This document shows, one piece after another, positions 25,871-35,597 of a stretch of 52,168 nt of DNA. The notes under the pieces are model-generated. The model did not search any database and was not told where the DNA came from. It saw nothing but the letters and a program-made list of their open reading frames with translations. The stretch comes from Actinomyces massiliensis 4401292. GTDB taxonomy: Bacteria > Actinomycetota > Actinomycetes > Actinomycetales > Actinomycetaceae. Within the stretch, counting starts at the first letter, position 1. Every line of letters starts with the position of its first letter. Where the stretch lies: contig NZ_JH711483.1 in NCBI RefSeq assembly GCF_000269805.1, positions 510,156-562,323 on the forward strand. The letters are read 5' to 3'. The translations under genes were made by a program, and so were the position numbers.

Positions 25871-27052
25871 ATGACTGCCAGATCCGCCGCCTCCCGCTCC
25901 GCCGCGTCCGATGCTCCTGATGCCGCCGACTCCGAGCCCGTCGAGCCCGTCGAGTCCGACGGCTCGGCGGGGGAGCTGCGCCCGCCCGCCGAGGAGCGCT
26001 GGGCCCACGAGCTCGCCGCCCTGGCCGCCGCCGATGCCGACTCCGGAGCCGAGATTCCCGCCGGCTGGCGGCTGTCACCCCGCTCGGTGCGCGCCTTCAT
26101 CGTCGGTGACGAGGCACTGGGGGTCACCCGCAAGTTCTACGGCGATGACCCCCTGGTCGACCGCGCCGTCGTCACGCTGCTGGGGCGCCAGGGACTCATG
26201 CTCGTCGGGGAGCCGGGCACCGCGAAGTCGATGCTCTCCGAACTGCTGAGCGCGGCGGTCTCGGGGATCTCGACCCTGACGATCCAGGGCTCCGCAGGCA
26301 CGACTGAGGACCACATCCGCTACTCGTGGAACTACGCGCTCCTCATCGCCGAGGGCCCCTCGCGCCGCGCCCTGGTGCCCTCCCCGGTCTACCAGGCCAT
26401 GGAGTCGGGTCGCCTGGTCCGCTTCGAGGAGATCACCCGCTGCCCACCCGAGATTCAGGACACTCTGGTGTCGGTGCTGTCCGAGAAGCAGCTCATGGTG
26501 CCCGAGCTGGGCGACGGCTTCCGCGTCTCGGCATCGCAGGGCTTCAACGTCATCGCCACCGCGAACCTGCGCGACCGCGGCGTCCACGAGATGTCCGCCG
26601 CGCTGAAGCGCCGCTTCAACTTCGAGACCGTGCGTCCTCTGACCGATCGGGCCTTCGAGGCCCAGCTCATCACCAGGGCGCTGGAGGCCGAGCTCGGTCC
26701 GCAGCGCGCCCCCATGAGTCCGGAGGTGCTCGACGTGCTGGTCACCGCCTTCGCGGACCTGCGCACCGGCTCCACCGCCTCGGGGGTCCCGGTCAAGCGC
26801 CCCGATGCGGTCATGTCCACCGCCGAGGCCGTCAACGTCGGCGTGGCCGCCTCCATGAGCGCCCGCTACCTCGGCGACGGCCGCGTTCGCGCCGCCGACA
26901 TCGCCCGGCAACTCATCGGCGTCGTCCTCAAGGGGGAGGCGGAGGATGCCCGTCGCATGAACTTCTACGTCGACTCCGTGGTGCGCGAGCGTGCCCGCAC
27001 CTCCGCGCACTGGAAGGACTTCTTCAGCGCTGCGCAGGGGTTGTGGGAGTGA
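25871..27052 (+). CDS. MoxR-type AAA+ ATPase (YehL-like)
   Basis: The 393-residue ATPase begins with an acidic, Ala/Ser-rich tail of about 40 residues. Walker A (GEPGTAKS) lies near residue 114. The Walker B position reads VRFEEIT near 185, with Glu where MoxR proteins usually have Asp (DE). Sensor 1 (NVIATANLRDR) and an arginine finger (AALKRRFNF) are intact. MoxR ATPases act as chaperone-like machines with vWA proteins, and one is encoded two genes downstream. The segment order matches E. coli YehL. GAAGGAGAA upstream of ATG 25871 is a good ribosome site. The stop overlaps the next start (GTGA), so this gene leads a coupled operon. Confidence 0.9.
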   Translation: MTARSAASRSAASDAPDAADSEPVEPVESDGSAGELRPPAEERWAHELAALAAADADSGAEIPAGWRLSPRSVRAFIVGDEALGVTRKFYGDDPLVDRAVVTLLGRQGLMLVGEPGTAKSMLSELLSAAVSGISTLTIQGSAGTTEDHIRYSWNYALLIAEGPSRRALVPSPVYQAMESGRLVRFEEITRCPPEIQDTLVSVLSEKQLMVPELGDGFRVSASQGFNVIATANLRDRGVHEMSAALKRRFNFETVRPLTDRAFEAQLITRALEAELGPQRAPMSPEVLDVLVTAFADLRTGSTASGVPVKRPDAVMSTAEAVNVGVAASMSARYLGDGRVRAADIARQLIGVVLKGEAEDARRMNFYVDSVVRERARTSAHWKDFFSAAQGLWE

Positions 27053-29640
27053 ACGTCCGCATGGCGGAAACCGGGGCTTCGGGGGCTTCAGGCGCTTCGG
27101 GGGCTTCAGACCCCGCGGCGACGGCCGTGCGATCCGGCTGCGCCCCCGTGGCGTCCGCCACCCCGCTCCCGCCCCGGCTGCGGCGCGCACTGGAGGCTCA
27201 GCGCACCTGGGCCGACCGCGGAGTCCACCTCGTCCCGATCCGCCACCACTCGCCGGCCTGCGCCCTGGCCCTGAGCGCGCTCCTGGAGCAGGTGCGGCCC
27301 GGAAGAGTCCTCATCGAGGGGCCGGCCGAGTACACACCCCTTCTGCCGGCTCTTCAAGATCCGGCCACCGTCCCCCCGATCGCGGTGCTCTCGCTGACCG
27401 GTCGCACCGCCTCCTACTACCCGCTCGCCGAGTTCTCCCCGGAATGGGTCGCCCTGCGCTGGGCCGGCGAGCACGCCGCCGAGGTCGCCTTCATCGACCG
27501 CAATCCCGGCTCGCGCGGCACTTCCGCCACTGCCGCCGGGGGAAGCGCCGCCCGCACCCTGCAGGCCGAGTACCACCTGGCCCACTCCACCACCTTGGAC
27601 GCCCTGGCCAGGCGCCTGGGCTGCCGCGACCACGACGAGGTCTGGGAGCAGCTCTTCGAGAACCGCGGCACATCCGACATCCGCGCCTGGCAGGGCTTCT
27701 TCGCCGACACCCTGGCCTGGGCGGCCCTGGCCCGTCTGGACGCCGAGCGGGAGGTCCTCGACGCGGACTCCACCCACGCTCGCGAGGCCGTCATGGCCGC
27801 GGCTCTGCGCGAGCGCCTGCCGGAGCCGGAAAGCGGTGGCAGTGGATCCGGCGCCCCGATCGTCGTCGTCACCGGGGCCTTTCACACCATGGCGCTTCTC
27901 GACGCTCTCGATTCCACTCCCGAGGCCGCCTGGCTGCCCGAGCCCGAGGCGCGGCCCGACGGGGAGAGCTGGCTCATCCGCTATGACTTCGCCCGCTTGG
28001 ACTCTCTGCGCGGTTACGGGGCCGGCATGCCCTCCCCGGGTCTGTGGCAGCGCGCCTGGCGCGCCCGCATCTCGCAGTCCTCCGGGAGGGCCGACGCGCC
28101 CACCGGCCCGCACGGCTTCGCCACCACGGTGATCCTCGACGTCGTCAACGCTTTGCGCGAGACGGGAGAGCCTCTGGGCACGGCCCAGGCGCGCGTCGCC
28201 GTCGAGCAGGCCCTGGGCCTGGCCGCGCTGCGCGGGCGCGCCTGGCCCGGACGCACCGATCTCCTGGACGCCCTGACCAGCTGCCTGGTCAAGGACGACA
28301 CCGGTCTGTCGGGCAATCTGGGGGCTGCTGTCGCCACTGTCTTCGCCGCCTCCGATCTCGGGCGAGTCCCGGCGGGCACCGCCAGTCCGCCGCTGGTGGC
28401 CGAGGTGCGCGCCAGACTCCGCGCCCTGCGCTTCACGCTCGACGATGCCGCGGAGCGCCGCGTCAGCCTGGACACGGCCCGCAAGCCCCGCCACCGCGAG
28501 CGCCGCGAGCTGCTCGCCCGCCTGCGCTTCGTCGGGGTGGGCCTGGCCCGCCAGGTCGGTGGCGCCGACCTCGTGGCCGGCACGGGCCTGGGGCAGTTCG
28601 TCGAGGAGTGGGCCTACGCCTGGACCCCCATGGTGGAGGCGTCCCTGGTGCGCGCCGCCCAGGAGGCGCCCACTGTCGACATCCTGGTCCGCCTGCGTCT
28701 GGCCGAGCGCCTGAGCGGCGAGATCGGAGCCGCCGCCCTCGCCGGGATACTCACCGAGCTCGCGCTCATGGGAATGGACGAGGCCGCGGAGCAGGTGTGC
28801 GACGCCCTCGAGGCCGCCTTGACCGACCTGAGCGATCTTGGCGAGCTCGCCGAGGTCCTGCATCGTCTGGTCGCCCTCGTGGAGGGCTCGGGGCGTCTGC
28901 GTCTGGACCGTGCCCGCCCCCGATTGCGGATCATGCTTCGCCGGGGCACTGCCGCAGTCGCCCGCCTGGTGGCCGAACTGGCCGGGCTGGCGGATGACGA
29001 GGCGGCGGAGGCGGTGGACGCGCTCGTCGCGGTGCGCGACCTGCTCGTTCGACTGGCCCGGGCCGATGACAGCGACGGGGCCAACGAATCCGACGCCCTT
29101 GGAGCGTGCGGAACCGCCGAGGTTGTTGATCCCGGACGGGAAGCCGTTCTGCGCGAGATCGACGCCCTGCGCCGTGCCCGGGCCACTGCGCCGGTGCTCG
29201 CGGGCTGCGCCACCGGCATTGCCGCGACCATCGGAACCCTGACTCGCCAGGAGGTGACCGCCGCCGTCGTCGCCCGCCTGAATCCTGGGGCGGACCCGGC
29301 CGTCCTGGCCGATTTCCTCGTGGGATTGGTGCGCACGTCGCCGGACGTGATCCTTCGCGCCCCCGATACCCTGAGAACGATCACCCGCGTTCTGACCGGC
29401 TTGGATGAATCCGGCTTCCTGGCCGTCCTGCCGGATCTGAGACGCGCCTTCACCGCCTTGCGCCCCACCGAGACCCATCGTCTGGCTGAGCAGATCGCCT
29501 CGCTGACGGGCGCCGATGCCGCCCGGATCGACGTGGTGTGGAACGTGGACTCCTCCCAGGCGGCGGTGGGGCGGCAGGTCGAGCGGGACCTCGTCGCCTC
29601 ACTGGTGCGCGACGGCCTGGAGGAGTGGGTGGGCCGATGA
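27049..29640 (+). CDS. DUF5682-type protein (YehM-like)
   Basis: The 863-residue protein follows the MoxR gene with a four-base overlap; GTG 27049 has AGGGG upstream, though ATG 27061 is possible. After a repetitive SGASGASGAS tail comes the family's N-terminal signature (VHLVPIRHHSPACALALSAL), then RVLIEGPAEYTPLL near residue 85 and a conserved VVVTGAFHTMALLDAL segment near 270. The remainder is Ala/Leu-rich and probably all helical. It resembles Pfam DUF5682 and E. coli YehM, neither with a known function. I see no enzymatic motif I could defend. The fixed order with MoxR and vWA genes suggests one complex. Confidence 0.8.
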   Translation: MNVRMAETGASGASGASGASDPAATAVRSGCAPVASATPLPPRLRRALEAQRTWADRGVHLVPIRHHSPACALALSALLEQVRPGRVLIEGPAEYTPLLPALQDPATVPPIAVLSLTGRTASYYPLAEFSPEWVALRWAGEHAAEVAFIDRNPGSRGTSATAAGGSAARTLQAEYHLAHSTTLDALARRLGCRDHDEVWEQLFENRGTSDIRAWQGFFADTLAWAALARLDAEREVLDADSTHAREAVMAAALRERLPEPESGGSGSGAPIVVVTGAFHTMALLDALDSTPEAAWLPEPEARPDGESWLIRYDFARLDSLRGYGAGMPSPGLWQRAWRARISQSSGRADAPTGPHGFATTVILDVVNALRETGEPLGTAQARVAVEQALGLAALRGRAWPGRTDLLDALTSCLVKDDTGLSGNLGAAVATVFAASDLGRVPAGTASPPLVAEVRARLRALRFTLDDAAERRVSLDTARKPRHRERRELLARLRFVGVGLARQVGGADLVAGTGLGQFVEEWAYAWTPMVEASLVRAAQEAPTVDILVRLRLAERLSGEIGAAALAGILTELALMGMDEAAEQVCDALEAALTDLSDLGELAEVLHRLVALVEGSGRLRLDRARPRLRIMLRRGTAAVARLVAELAGLADDEAAEAVDALVAVRDLLVRLARADDSDGANESDALGACGTAEVVDPGREAVLREIDALRRARATAPVLAGCATGIAATIGTLTRQEVTAAVVARLNPGADPAVLADFLVGLVRTSPDVILRAPDTLRTITRVLTGLDESGFLAVLPDLRRAFTALRPTETHRLAEQIASLTGADAARIDVVWNVDSSQAAVGRQVERDLVASLVRDGLEEWVGR

Positions 29641-30839
29641 CGACGCCCTCGGCTCCTCAGGAAGGTTCCGAGTACGGCCCGCAGGCCGATCTGGATCACG
29701 ATCTGGCCGTGCGCCGCTGGCGCATGGTCCTGGGGCGATACGCGCAGTCCGCTCTGCCCCGCCATCCCGAGGACGCCGATCTGGATGGCACGCTGGGATA
29801 CCTTTACGACCGCGAGTACACCGAGCGCGGACACCGTCTGAGCGATTCGGGGGCGGCGAATCGGGATGGAGCCGGCCGAGGCGGAGGACTGGAGGCCTCC
29901 GCGCTGCGGGCCGTCGACTGGCTGGACGGCGCCCGCCGACTGTTCCCCGCCTCCACCATCGAGCGCCTTGAGCGCGACGCCCTGACCCGCTACGGGCTCA
30001 GCGATCTGCTGGCCGACCCCGACGCGGTGGACTCCATTCGAACCAGTCCCGAGCTCGGTGCTGCCCTCCTGCGCATCAAGGGCACGATCTCACCCGCTCT
30101 GGCCGATGGGTTGCGGACACTCATCGCCCGCATTGTCGCCGACGTCCTCGAGCGTCTGCGCCGCCCCATGACCACGGCCCTGACGGGCGCGCGTCAGCGC
30201 CACCGCCGCAGCCCTCACGCCTCGGCGCGCAACTTCGACTGGCGCCGCACCATTGCCGCGAATCTGGGGCATGCGGATCCGCGGACCGGGCGCCTGCTCG
30301 TGGAGGAGGTGCGCTTCATGTCTCGACAGAGGCGCCACAACGTGGCCTGGGACATCATCATCGTGGTCGACCAATCCGCCTCCATGTCCTCCTCCCTCCT
30401 GCACAGCGCCGTCATGGCCTCGATCCTGGCCGCTCTGCCGGGCATGTCAGTGCGCCTGATCCTCTTCGACACCTCCGTGGTGGACGTCAGCCATCTGGTC
30501 CACGACCCCGTCGAGATCCTCATGACCTCCCAGCTCGGCGGCGGCACGGATATCGCCAATGCCGTCGGCTACGCCGCCGCCCAGGTCACCCAGCCCACCC
30601 GGACGGTGCTGGCGCTCGTCAGCGATTTCGAGGAGGGAGGATCGGTCTCCTCCCTTGTGACGCGGGTGCGGGGCCTGGCCGACTCGGGGGTGACCATGCT
30701 GGGGCTGGCGTCTTTGACCGACGATGGTGCGCCCTGGTTCGATCGGACGGTCGCCGACAAGCTCGCCGCAGTCGGCATGCGGATCGCGGCGATGACCCCG
30801 GACCGCTTCGCCGACTGGCTGGCGGAGGCGACCGCATGA
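29637..30839 (+). CDS. vWA-domain protein (YehP/CoxE-like)
   Basis: The 400-residue protein has a helical N-terminal half (about 1-230) and a C-terminal von Willebrand A domain. The metal-binding MIDAS site is complete: DQSAS near residue 245, the threonine of GGGTD near 301 and the aspartate of SDFEEGG near 329. vWA proteins of this type act as adaptors for MoxR ATPases, using the metal site to hold a partner. No signal peptide is present, so it acts in the cytoplasm. ATG 29637 overlaps the previous stop, and its own stop overlaps the SWIM gene start (ATGA), placing it in the middle of a translationally coupled set. Confidence 0.9.
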   Translation: MTTPSAPQEGSEYGPQADLDHDLAVRRWRMVLGRYAQSALPRHPEDADLDGTLGYLYDREYTERGHRLSDSGAANRDGAGRGGGLEASALRAVDWLDGARRLFPASTIERLERDALTRYGLSDLLADPDAVDSIRTSPELGAALLRIKGTISPALADGLRTLIARIVADVLERLRRPMTTALTGARQRHRRSPHASARNFDWRRTIAANLGHADPRTGRLLVEEVRFMSRQRRHNVAWDIIIVVDQSASMSSSLLHSAVMASILAALPGMSVRLILFDTSVVDVSHLVHDPVEILMTSQLGGGTDIANAVGYAAAQVTQPTRTVLALVSDFEEGGSVSSLVTRVRGLADSGVTMLGLASLTDDGAPWFDRTVADKLAAVGMRIAAMTPDRFADWLAEATA

Positions 30840-33067
30840 ACCGTATGAGTGGCCTGCCCGCCTGGAGCGCGGTCTACGCCGCCTTCGACGACGTCGCCCT
30901 GGAGGCCTTGGCCAATCGCGGGCTGGTGCGGCGCGGACGCGCCGAGGTCGCCGCCGGGCGCGTCGGGGTCCAGGAGGCGGGGCGACCGACCGGGAGCGCT
31001 AACGAGATGGTCGCTGAATCCGCTGAATCCGCTGAATCCGCTGAGACGCTCACCGTCGCGGTCGGGAGGCCGGCGGTCCCGGTGGTGCTGACGGCCGGTG
31101 GCCCGCAGGATGCGCGCTGCCCCTGCCCGGTCGCCGGGGTATGCGTTCATGTGGTTGCGGCCTGCCTGTGGATGCGCGAGGCCGTGGCGGCCGAGGCGTC
31201 TGCAGAGCCTGATCCCGGCGGGCCCGCTGCCGCTGTCCCCGGGACCGGCGGCGCGGCTGAGGACGAGCAGTTGGTCGGTCCTTCGGAATCCCGCGCATTC
31301 TCGGGGGAGGGCGTCGGTACAGCCGGTACAGCCGATGCGGAAGACGCTGAAGACGCAGAAAATGCAGAAGATGCAGAAGATGCAGCCAACACAGCTGCCG
31401 ATGGGGATGATGAGGATCCGGTCCTGGCGGAGGTTCTCGCCTGGGAACCGGCCGTCGTCGAGAAGGCTCTCGGTGTGGCCGCACTGCGTCGCGTCACCGC
31501 CGCGCTGGCGGGTACCGACCCGGATATCCTCGCCGCCGACACTCTGGTCACCCGCGCACCGGGGCGCCTGAGCGTCACCTGGCCGAACGCTCCCGAGGTG
31601 GTCGTCATCGCCGGCCTGGGGCCCAGGGGAATGATCGTCGCCGGCCGCCACGCCCAGGTGACTCATGCCGCCTGGCGTCTCCAGGCCGTTGTGCGTCTCT
31701 TCGCCCGGGCGGGCAGGGCCTGGCCCTGGCCGACCCGAAAGATTGTCCTGTCCGCCGATCAGCGCCGATTGCTCGCCTCCGCCGCAGACGCGGTCGAGGG
31801 CCTTATCGCCGCCGGTATCTCTCATGCCGGCCCCCGCAGTGCCGATGAGCTCGATCGCCTCGCCCAGGCCGCCCGACTCGAGGAGATCCCGCGTCTGGCC
31901 CGGCTCCTGACCTCCACTGCAGCTGCAGTACACGCGGTGGCCCGCCGCGATGATGCGATGGACGAGTCGGCCGCGCTCAGCGCCCTGGCCGCCGCCTGGT
32001 CCCTGACACGGGCGCTGGAGACGACCAGCGCCGCTCCCGACCCCGCCCTGCTCGGTCGCGCCGATGCTGAGCGGGTCCAGCCCGGCCTGCTCATGCCGTT
32101 GTCGGCCACCTGGTGGCTCGCCCCCTCGGGCAGCCGTGGTCTGACCGCCCGCTTCTGGGACGTGGAGAATTGCCGGCTGGAATCGGTCACCACGGGCCGG
32201 GCGGCCGGCACCGACCCGACTTTCCAGCGCGCTGACAACATCCCGCTGGTATGGGGAGCCTCCGTCAGGGCGCTGCTGTCCGGCCCGCTCCGCCTGACGG
32301 GGGCCACCCGCCGCACCGATGGCGCTCTCGCCCCGTCCGCCCGCACCACGGTGAGGCACTGCGGTGGTTATGACGATATCGACCTGGCTGCCATCGCCCA
32401 CGAACTCCGGGCTCTGCAACGCGGCCCCGGAGCCGCGAGCTTCGAGGCTCCGCTCCCACCAGTCAGGCTTCTGCTGCCCGATCCGTCCGGGCTGGGCAGG
32501 ATCGATCTCGATGAGATCCACCAGCAGTACGTGTGGCCGGTGTGCGACATGGCGGGCGAGGAGCATCTGCTCCGGCTGGTTCCCGACAGTACTGAGGCCG
32601 CCCTGATCGCTGCTGTCCTGACTCGCGATCTGCCCGTGGTCGCCATGACCGTGGAGGGAGATCGTCCCGCTGGGATCTATGTGCGCCGCGAGGGCGGCCT
32701 GGCTCTGCTGTCACCCTCCATCTCCTCGATCCGAGCGGGCAGGCTCGGCTTCTACCACCGTCTTGCCGAGCGTCTGGAGCGGCTGCGCGCCGAGACTGCT
32801 GCGCCGACACCGCCGCCTTCCGTCTCGGGACTGATCGAGTCCTTGTGCGAGGACCTGCACGAGGCCTTGACGGCATTGGCGGCCTCCGGGGCCCTGCGCG
32901 CGCAGGGGCGGACCGCGCATGTTCTGACCAGCCGCGCGCGTCGGGCCCGCGAACTCCAGTTGGAGACCCTGGCGGCGGCCCTGACCCGAGTCGAGGACGA
33001 GCCCGGGCCGCAGGCGATTCTGCGCGCCTGCGCCGTGGTGGATCGGATTCGGGCGCTGACGCGCTGA
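30836..33067 (+). CDS. SWIM zinc-finger protein (YehQ-like)
   Basis: The 743-residue protein carries one SWIM zinc finger, Cys95-x-Cys97-x5-Cys103-x-His105, in RCPCPVAGVCVHVVAA. SWIM fingers bind DNA, RNA or protein. The rest is a long, mostly helical region with no enzymatic motif I recognise. Two stretches, about residues 58-70 and 155-190, are low-complexity and made of 9-bp tandem repeats (SAESAESAE and AEDAEDAENAED). The ATG overlaps the vWA stop. It is the last gene of the coupled moxR-DUF5682-vWA-SWIM set and is followed by a convergent gene. The E. coli counterpart by domain is YehQ. Confidence 0.85.
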   Translation: MNRMSGLPAWSAVYAAFDDVALEALANRGLVRRGRAEVAAGRVGVQEAGRPTGSANEMVAESAESAESAETLTVAVGRPAVPVVLTAGGPQDARCPCPVAGVCVHVVAACLWMREAVAAEASAEPDPGGPAAAVPGTGGAAEDEQLVGPSESRAFSGEGVGTAGTADAEDAEDAENAEDAEDAANTAADGDDEDPVLAEVLAWEPAVVEKALGVAALRRVTAALAGTDPDILAADTLVTRAPGRLSVTWPNAPEVVVIAGLGPRGMIVAGRHAQVTHAAWRLQAVVRLFARAGRAWPWPTRKIVLSADQRRLLASAADAVEGLIAAGISHAGPRSADELDRLAQAARLEEIPRLARLLTSTAAAVHAVARRDDAMDESAALSALAAAWSLTRALETTSAAPDPALLGRADAERVQPGLLMPLSATWWLAPSGSRGLTARFWDVENCRLESVTTGRAAGTDPTFQRADNIPLVWGASVRALLSGPLRLTGATRRTDGALAPSARTTVRHCGGYDDIDLAAIAHELRALQRGPGAASFEAPLPPVRLLLPDPSGLGRIDLDEIHQQYVWPVCDMAGEEHLLRLVPDSTEAALIAAVLTRDLPVVAMTVEGDRPAGIYVRREGGLALLSPSISSIRAGRLGFYHRLAERLERLRAETAAPTPPPSVSGLIESLCEDLHEALTALAASGALRAQGRTAHVLTSRARRARELQLETLAAALTRVEDEPGPQAILRACAVVDRIRALTR
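31013..31045 (+). repeat. In-frame 9-bp repeat inside the SWIM gene
   Basis: GCTGAATCC occurs three times in tandem (31013, 31022, 31031) followed by a partial fourth copy, encoding AES repeats. Changes in copy number would keep the frame and only alter linker length. Confidence 0.8.
31337..31381 (+). repeat. Second in-frame 9-bp repeat inside the SWIM gene
   Basis: Five related 9-bp units (GCGGAAGAC, GCTGAAGAC, GCAGAAAAT, then GCAGAAGAT twice) encode AED/AEN repeats. Just upstream GGTACAGCC is also doubled (from 31316). This gives an acidic linker. Confidence 0.75.
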
Positions 33068-33144
33068 TCGGGCCGCGCACAGGCGGGCTCCCTCACTGAG
33101 TCGGCGCTGGTGCGCGGTTGTACGGGCGAGCAGTGTGCGGCGCC

Positions 33145-35475
33145 TCAGGCGATGGTGCGGCCGATGCCGATGACTTTGTAGTGGCCGCGCTCGTCGGCGT
33201 GCAGGATGAGCCAGGATGCGTAGGTCCGCCTGCCGTACTGATCCGGTTTGGGGTGCAGCCAGGGCTTGGTCGGGTCGTCCGTGGTGACCGGGCAGGCGAT
33301 CGTGCCCGCTGATACGGCTTGGCCGTTGCCGCTCATGCTGTACGGAGTCCCGTCGGGGCCGGCCAGTTCGCATCCCACGACCCTGCCGCCCGTGGGGAAC
33401 TGCACGGCTCGCACCGTGGAGGCGGGGTCCTGGCCCAGGCCGAGGTGCTGGTCGAGTTCATTGAGGACTGATTGCTCGACCAGGTCCTCGGCCGTCGCCT
33501 CGTCGTCCGAGGCGATGGCGTCGTAGGCGACCTGGACGTCCTGGGTCGCGGGTATCCGAACCGCTCCCGAGGGCAGGCGGTAGAGGACGTCGGCCACCTC
33601 GAGGGAGTCCCCGTCCCATTGGGCGGTGACCGTGGCCTCGGCGCCTCCCGCGCACGCATGGCAGGCGGTGTCGCCCGCCACTTTGATGCCGGGCACGCTG
33701 TAGATCACGGTGTTGCCCACGGAGCGCAGGTTCTCGATGACCAGGTCCGGGGTCTCGCCGATGTCGTCCTGCATCACATGGTCCACGCTCCCGATGAGCG
33801 CCTTGTCGGAGTCGTACACGGCGATCGCGTCGAAGGCCGTATTGCCTCCTCCGTAGCACCTCAGGACGGCGATCATCACCGGCGAGCCGTCGAAGACTCC
33901 CGGCTGCAGCGCTCTCATGGTGGCGCTGGGCGGCGCCGCACCCGGGGCGGTCCCGGTGGCCGTGCCGTCGACGAAAGCGGCCAGGGTCTTCCCGGTGGCC
34001 GGGTCCTGGGATCCGGCGGACTTGCAGAGGTCGGGGACCTCGAGCGTGGAGTTCTTCAGGTCCTCCTGGTCGGGCGCGGAAGCGGTGGTCGGGGCCGACG
34101 ACGGCAGAGCGGTGGCGGTGGCGGAGTTCTTGCCGAAGGACAGCAGGGACGCGGTTGAGCCGTTGAAGACCACCAGCGCGTCGCCGGAGGCGGACCAGGA
34201 GATCACCGGCCCGGCGACCCGCCACACGGTGCTGCCGTCCACGGGATCGAGGGCCACGATCCCGTCAGGGTGCGCCATGACGATCGCGCCCTGGTGGACC
34301 AGCCACCTCGGCGGATCCTGAACGCCCAGGCTGTTGAGCTCCGCGGCGCCCTGGGGCAGTGGAGAGGACCACAACAGGGTGGAGCCGTCGATCGCCGCCA
34401 TGGTCGTGCCGTCGCTGACCACCCACACCCGGCGGGTCATGGGCATGGCGATGCCGATGAGCGTACGGGGCACCTCAAGGTGGGCCGCCCACACCGGTGC
34501 GGCGCCGTTGAGCTCAAGTCCCTTCACCGTCGCTCCGTCGGCGGTGAGAACACCGTCCGGGCTCACGGCCAAGGGCGTCGGGTCGGAGGTTGAGCCGGCG
34601 TCGGAGTCGTTCAGTCGCACTGAGCGTGCCGAGCGCGCCGAAGTGGTCGAGGCAGTCGGGGCAGTCGAGGTGGTCGAGGTCGAGCTGGCGGCGGGGGAGC
34701 GGCTGCCGTCAGCCGAGGGATCGGGTGAGGCGTCCGGGGCTGAGGTCTGAGAGTCTCCGGAGGATGCCGGACCGGGGACGGAGGCCGACAATGCGCTGGG
34801 CTCGGAGGCCCGATTCACGCCGGTTGCCAGGTCGATGCTGAGCAGGTCGCCGCAGTCGAGGACGTCCTGCGCGAGGTCGCAGTTCAGCGCCTGCCCGACG
34901 AGTTCGTCCGGCACGGGAGCCTGCCATGCCGGGTAGCCCGATGCCGAGGCGAGGTCGATGCCGACCAGTGCCTCGCGGCCGTCCTGAGCGACGCGCAGTA
35001 CTCGCGTCTGCCCGGAGGCGAGGACGACGGTCTCTTCTGAGTCCTCTGAGTCCGGGGAGTCCTGGGAGTTCTTACGGCTCTCAGGACCTTCAGGGCCGAT
35101 GGGGACGGGTGTCGGGCTGTCGCCGAGGTTCGACAGGTCGAGGGCGGCCTGGACGGTCGGCGGCGTCCTGTGGGTCTGGATGCTCCTGGCGCGCACCGCT
35201 CCCCAAGCGGTGCCGCCGACGAGGGCGAGCACGATGACCACGGTGACCACGACGACGGCGCCGCCGGTGCGTCCGAACCTGCGCAACCTGTTGAGGGGGC
35301 GACGACGAACGCGCGGCGGGGGTGGCGGTGGCGGAATGGGAGGGCCCGGGGAAGCACTGGTGACGGTGGGAGTCGGCGGGGCCGGTGCTGCGGAGGGAGC
35401 GGTCTCGTCGGGCGGGGGCGGTGGCGGCTGCGATCCAGTTCCGACGGGCGCTGACGACGGAGACTCGGTGGACAT
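33145..35475 (-). CDS. Membrane-anchored beta-propeller (PQQ-like repeat) protein
   Basis: The 776-residue protein has a Pro-rich cytoplasmic N-terminus (about 1-65) with runs of proline. One transmembrane helix (about 71-93, VVVVTVVIVLALVGG) precedes an exported domain. That domain contains repeats of the PQQ/beta-propeller kind, such as TMAAIDGSTLLWSSPLP and GIVALDPVDGSTVWRVAGP. A Ser/Thr-rich acidic linker lies near 120-150 and another near 240-290. No enzyme motif is visible; such proteins often act as scaffold or sensor. It is convergent with the SWIM gene and divergent from the first DUF4132 gene, so its link with them is by position only. ATG 35475 was taken as start. Confidence 0.75.
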   Translation of the reverse strand: MSTESPSSAPVGTGSQPPPPPPDETAPSAAPAPPTPTVTSASPGPPIPPPPPPPRVRRRPLNRLRRFGRTGGAVVVVTVVIVLALVGGTAWGAVRARSIQTHRTPPTVQAALDLSNLGDSPTPVPIGPEGPESRKNSQDSPDSEDSEETVVLASGQTRVLRVAQDGREALVGIDLASASGYPAWQAPVPDELVGQALNCDLAQDVLDCGDLLSIDLATGVNRASEPSALSASVPGPASSGDSQTSAPDASPDPSADGSRSPAASSTSTTSTAPTASTTSARSARSVRLNDSDAGSTSDPTPLAVSPDGVLTADGATVKGLELNGAAPVWAAHLEVPRTLIGIAMPMTRRVWVVSDGTTMAAIDGSTLLWSSPLPQGAAELNSLGVQDPPRWLVHQGAIVMAHPDGIVALDPVDGSTVWRVAGPVISWSASGDALVVFNGSTASLLSFGKNSATATALPSSAPTTASAPDQEDLKNSTLEVPDLCKSAGSQDPATGKTLAAFVDGTATGTAPGAAPPSATMRALQPGVFDGSPVMIAVLRCYGGGNTAFDAIAVYDSDKALIGSVDHVMQDDIGETPDLVIENLRSVGNTVIYSVPGIKVAGDTACHACAGGAEATVTAQWDGDSLEVADVLYRLPSGAVRIPATQDVQVAYDAIASDDEATAEDLVEQSVLNELDQHLGLGQDPASTVRAVQFPTGGRVVGCELAGPDGTPYSMSGNGQAVSAGTIACPVTTDDPTKPWLHPKPDQYGRRTYASWLILHADERGHYKVIGIGRTIA

Positions 35476-35597
35476 GGGGCAAGCGTAAGACTGTTCCGAG
35501 GTTGCCGATGGCGGCGAGGCTCCGGTGGTCCGGTGCTCTGGTGAGCCGCCCGCCGGCGGGCTGCGGGGCGGACGTGCTCGATGCCTGGGAGCTATTT

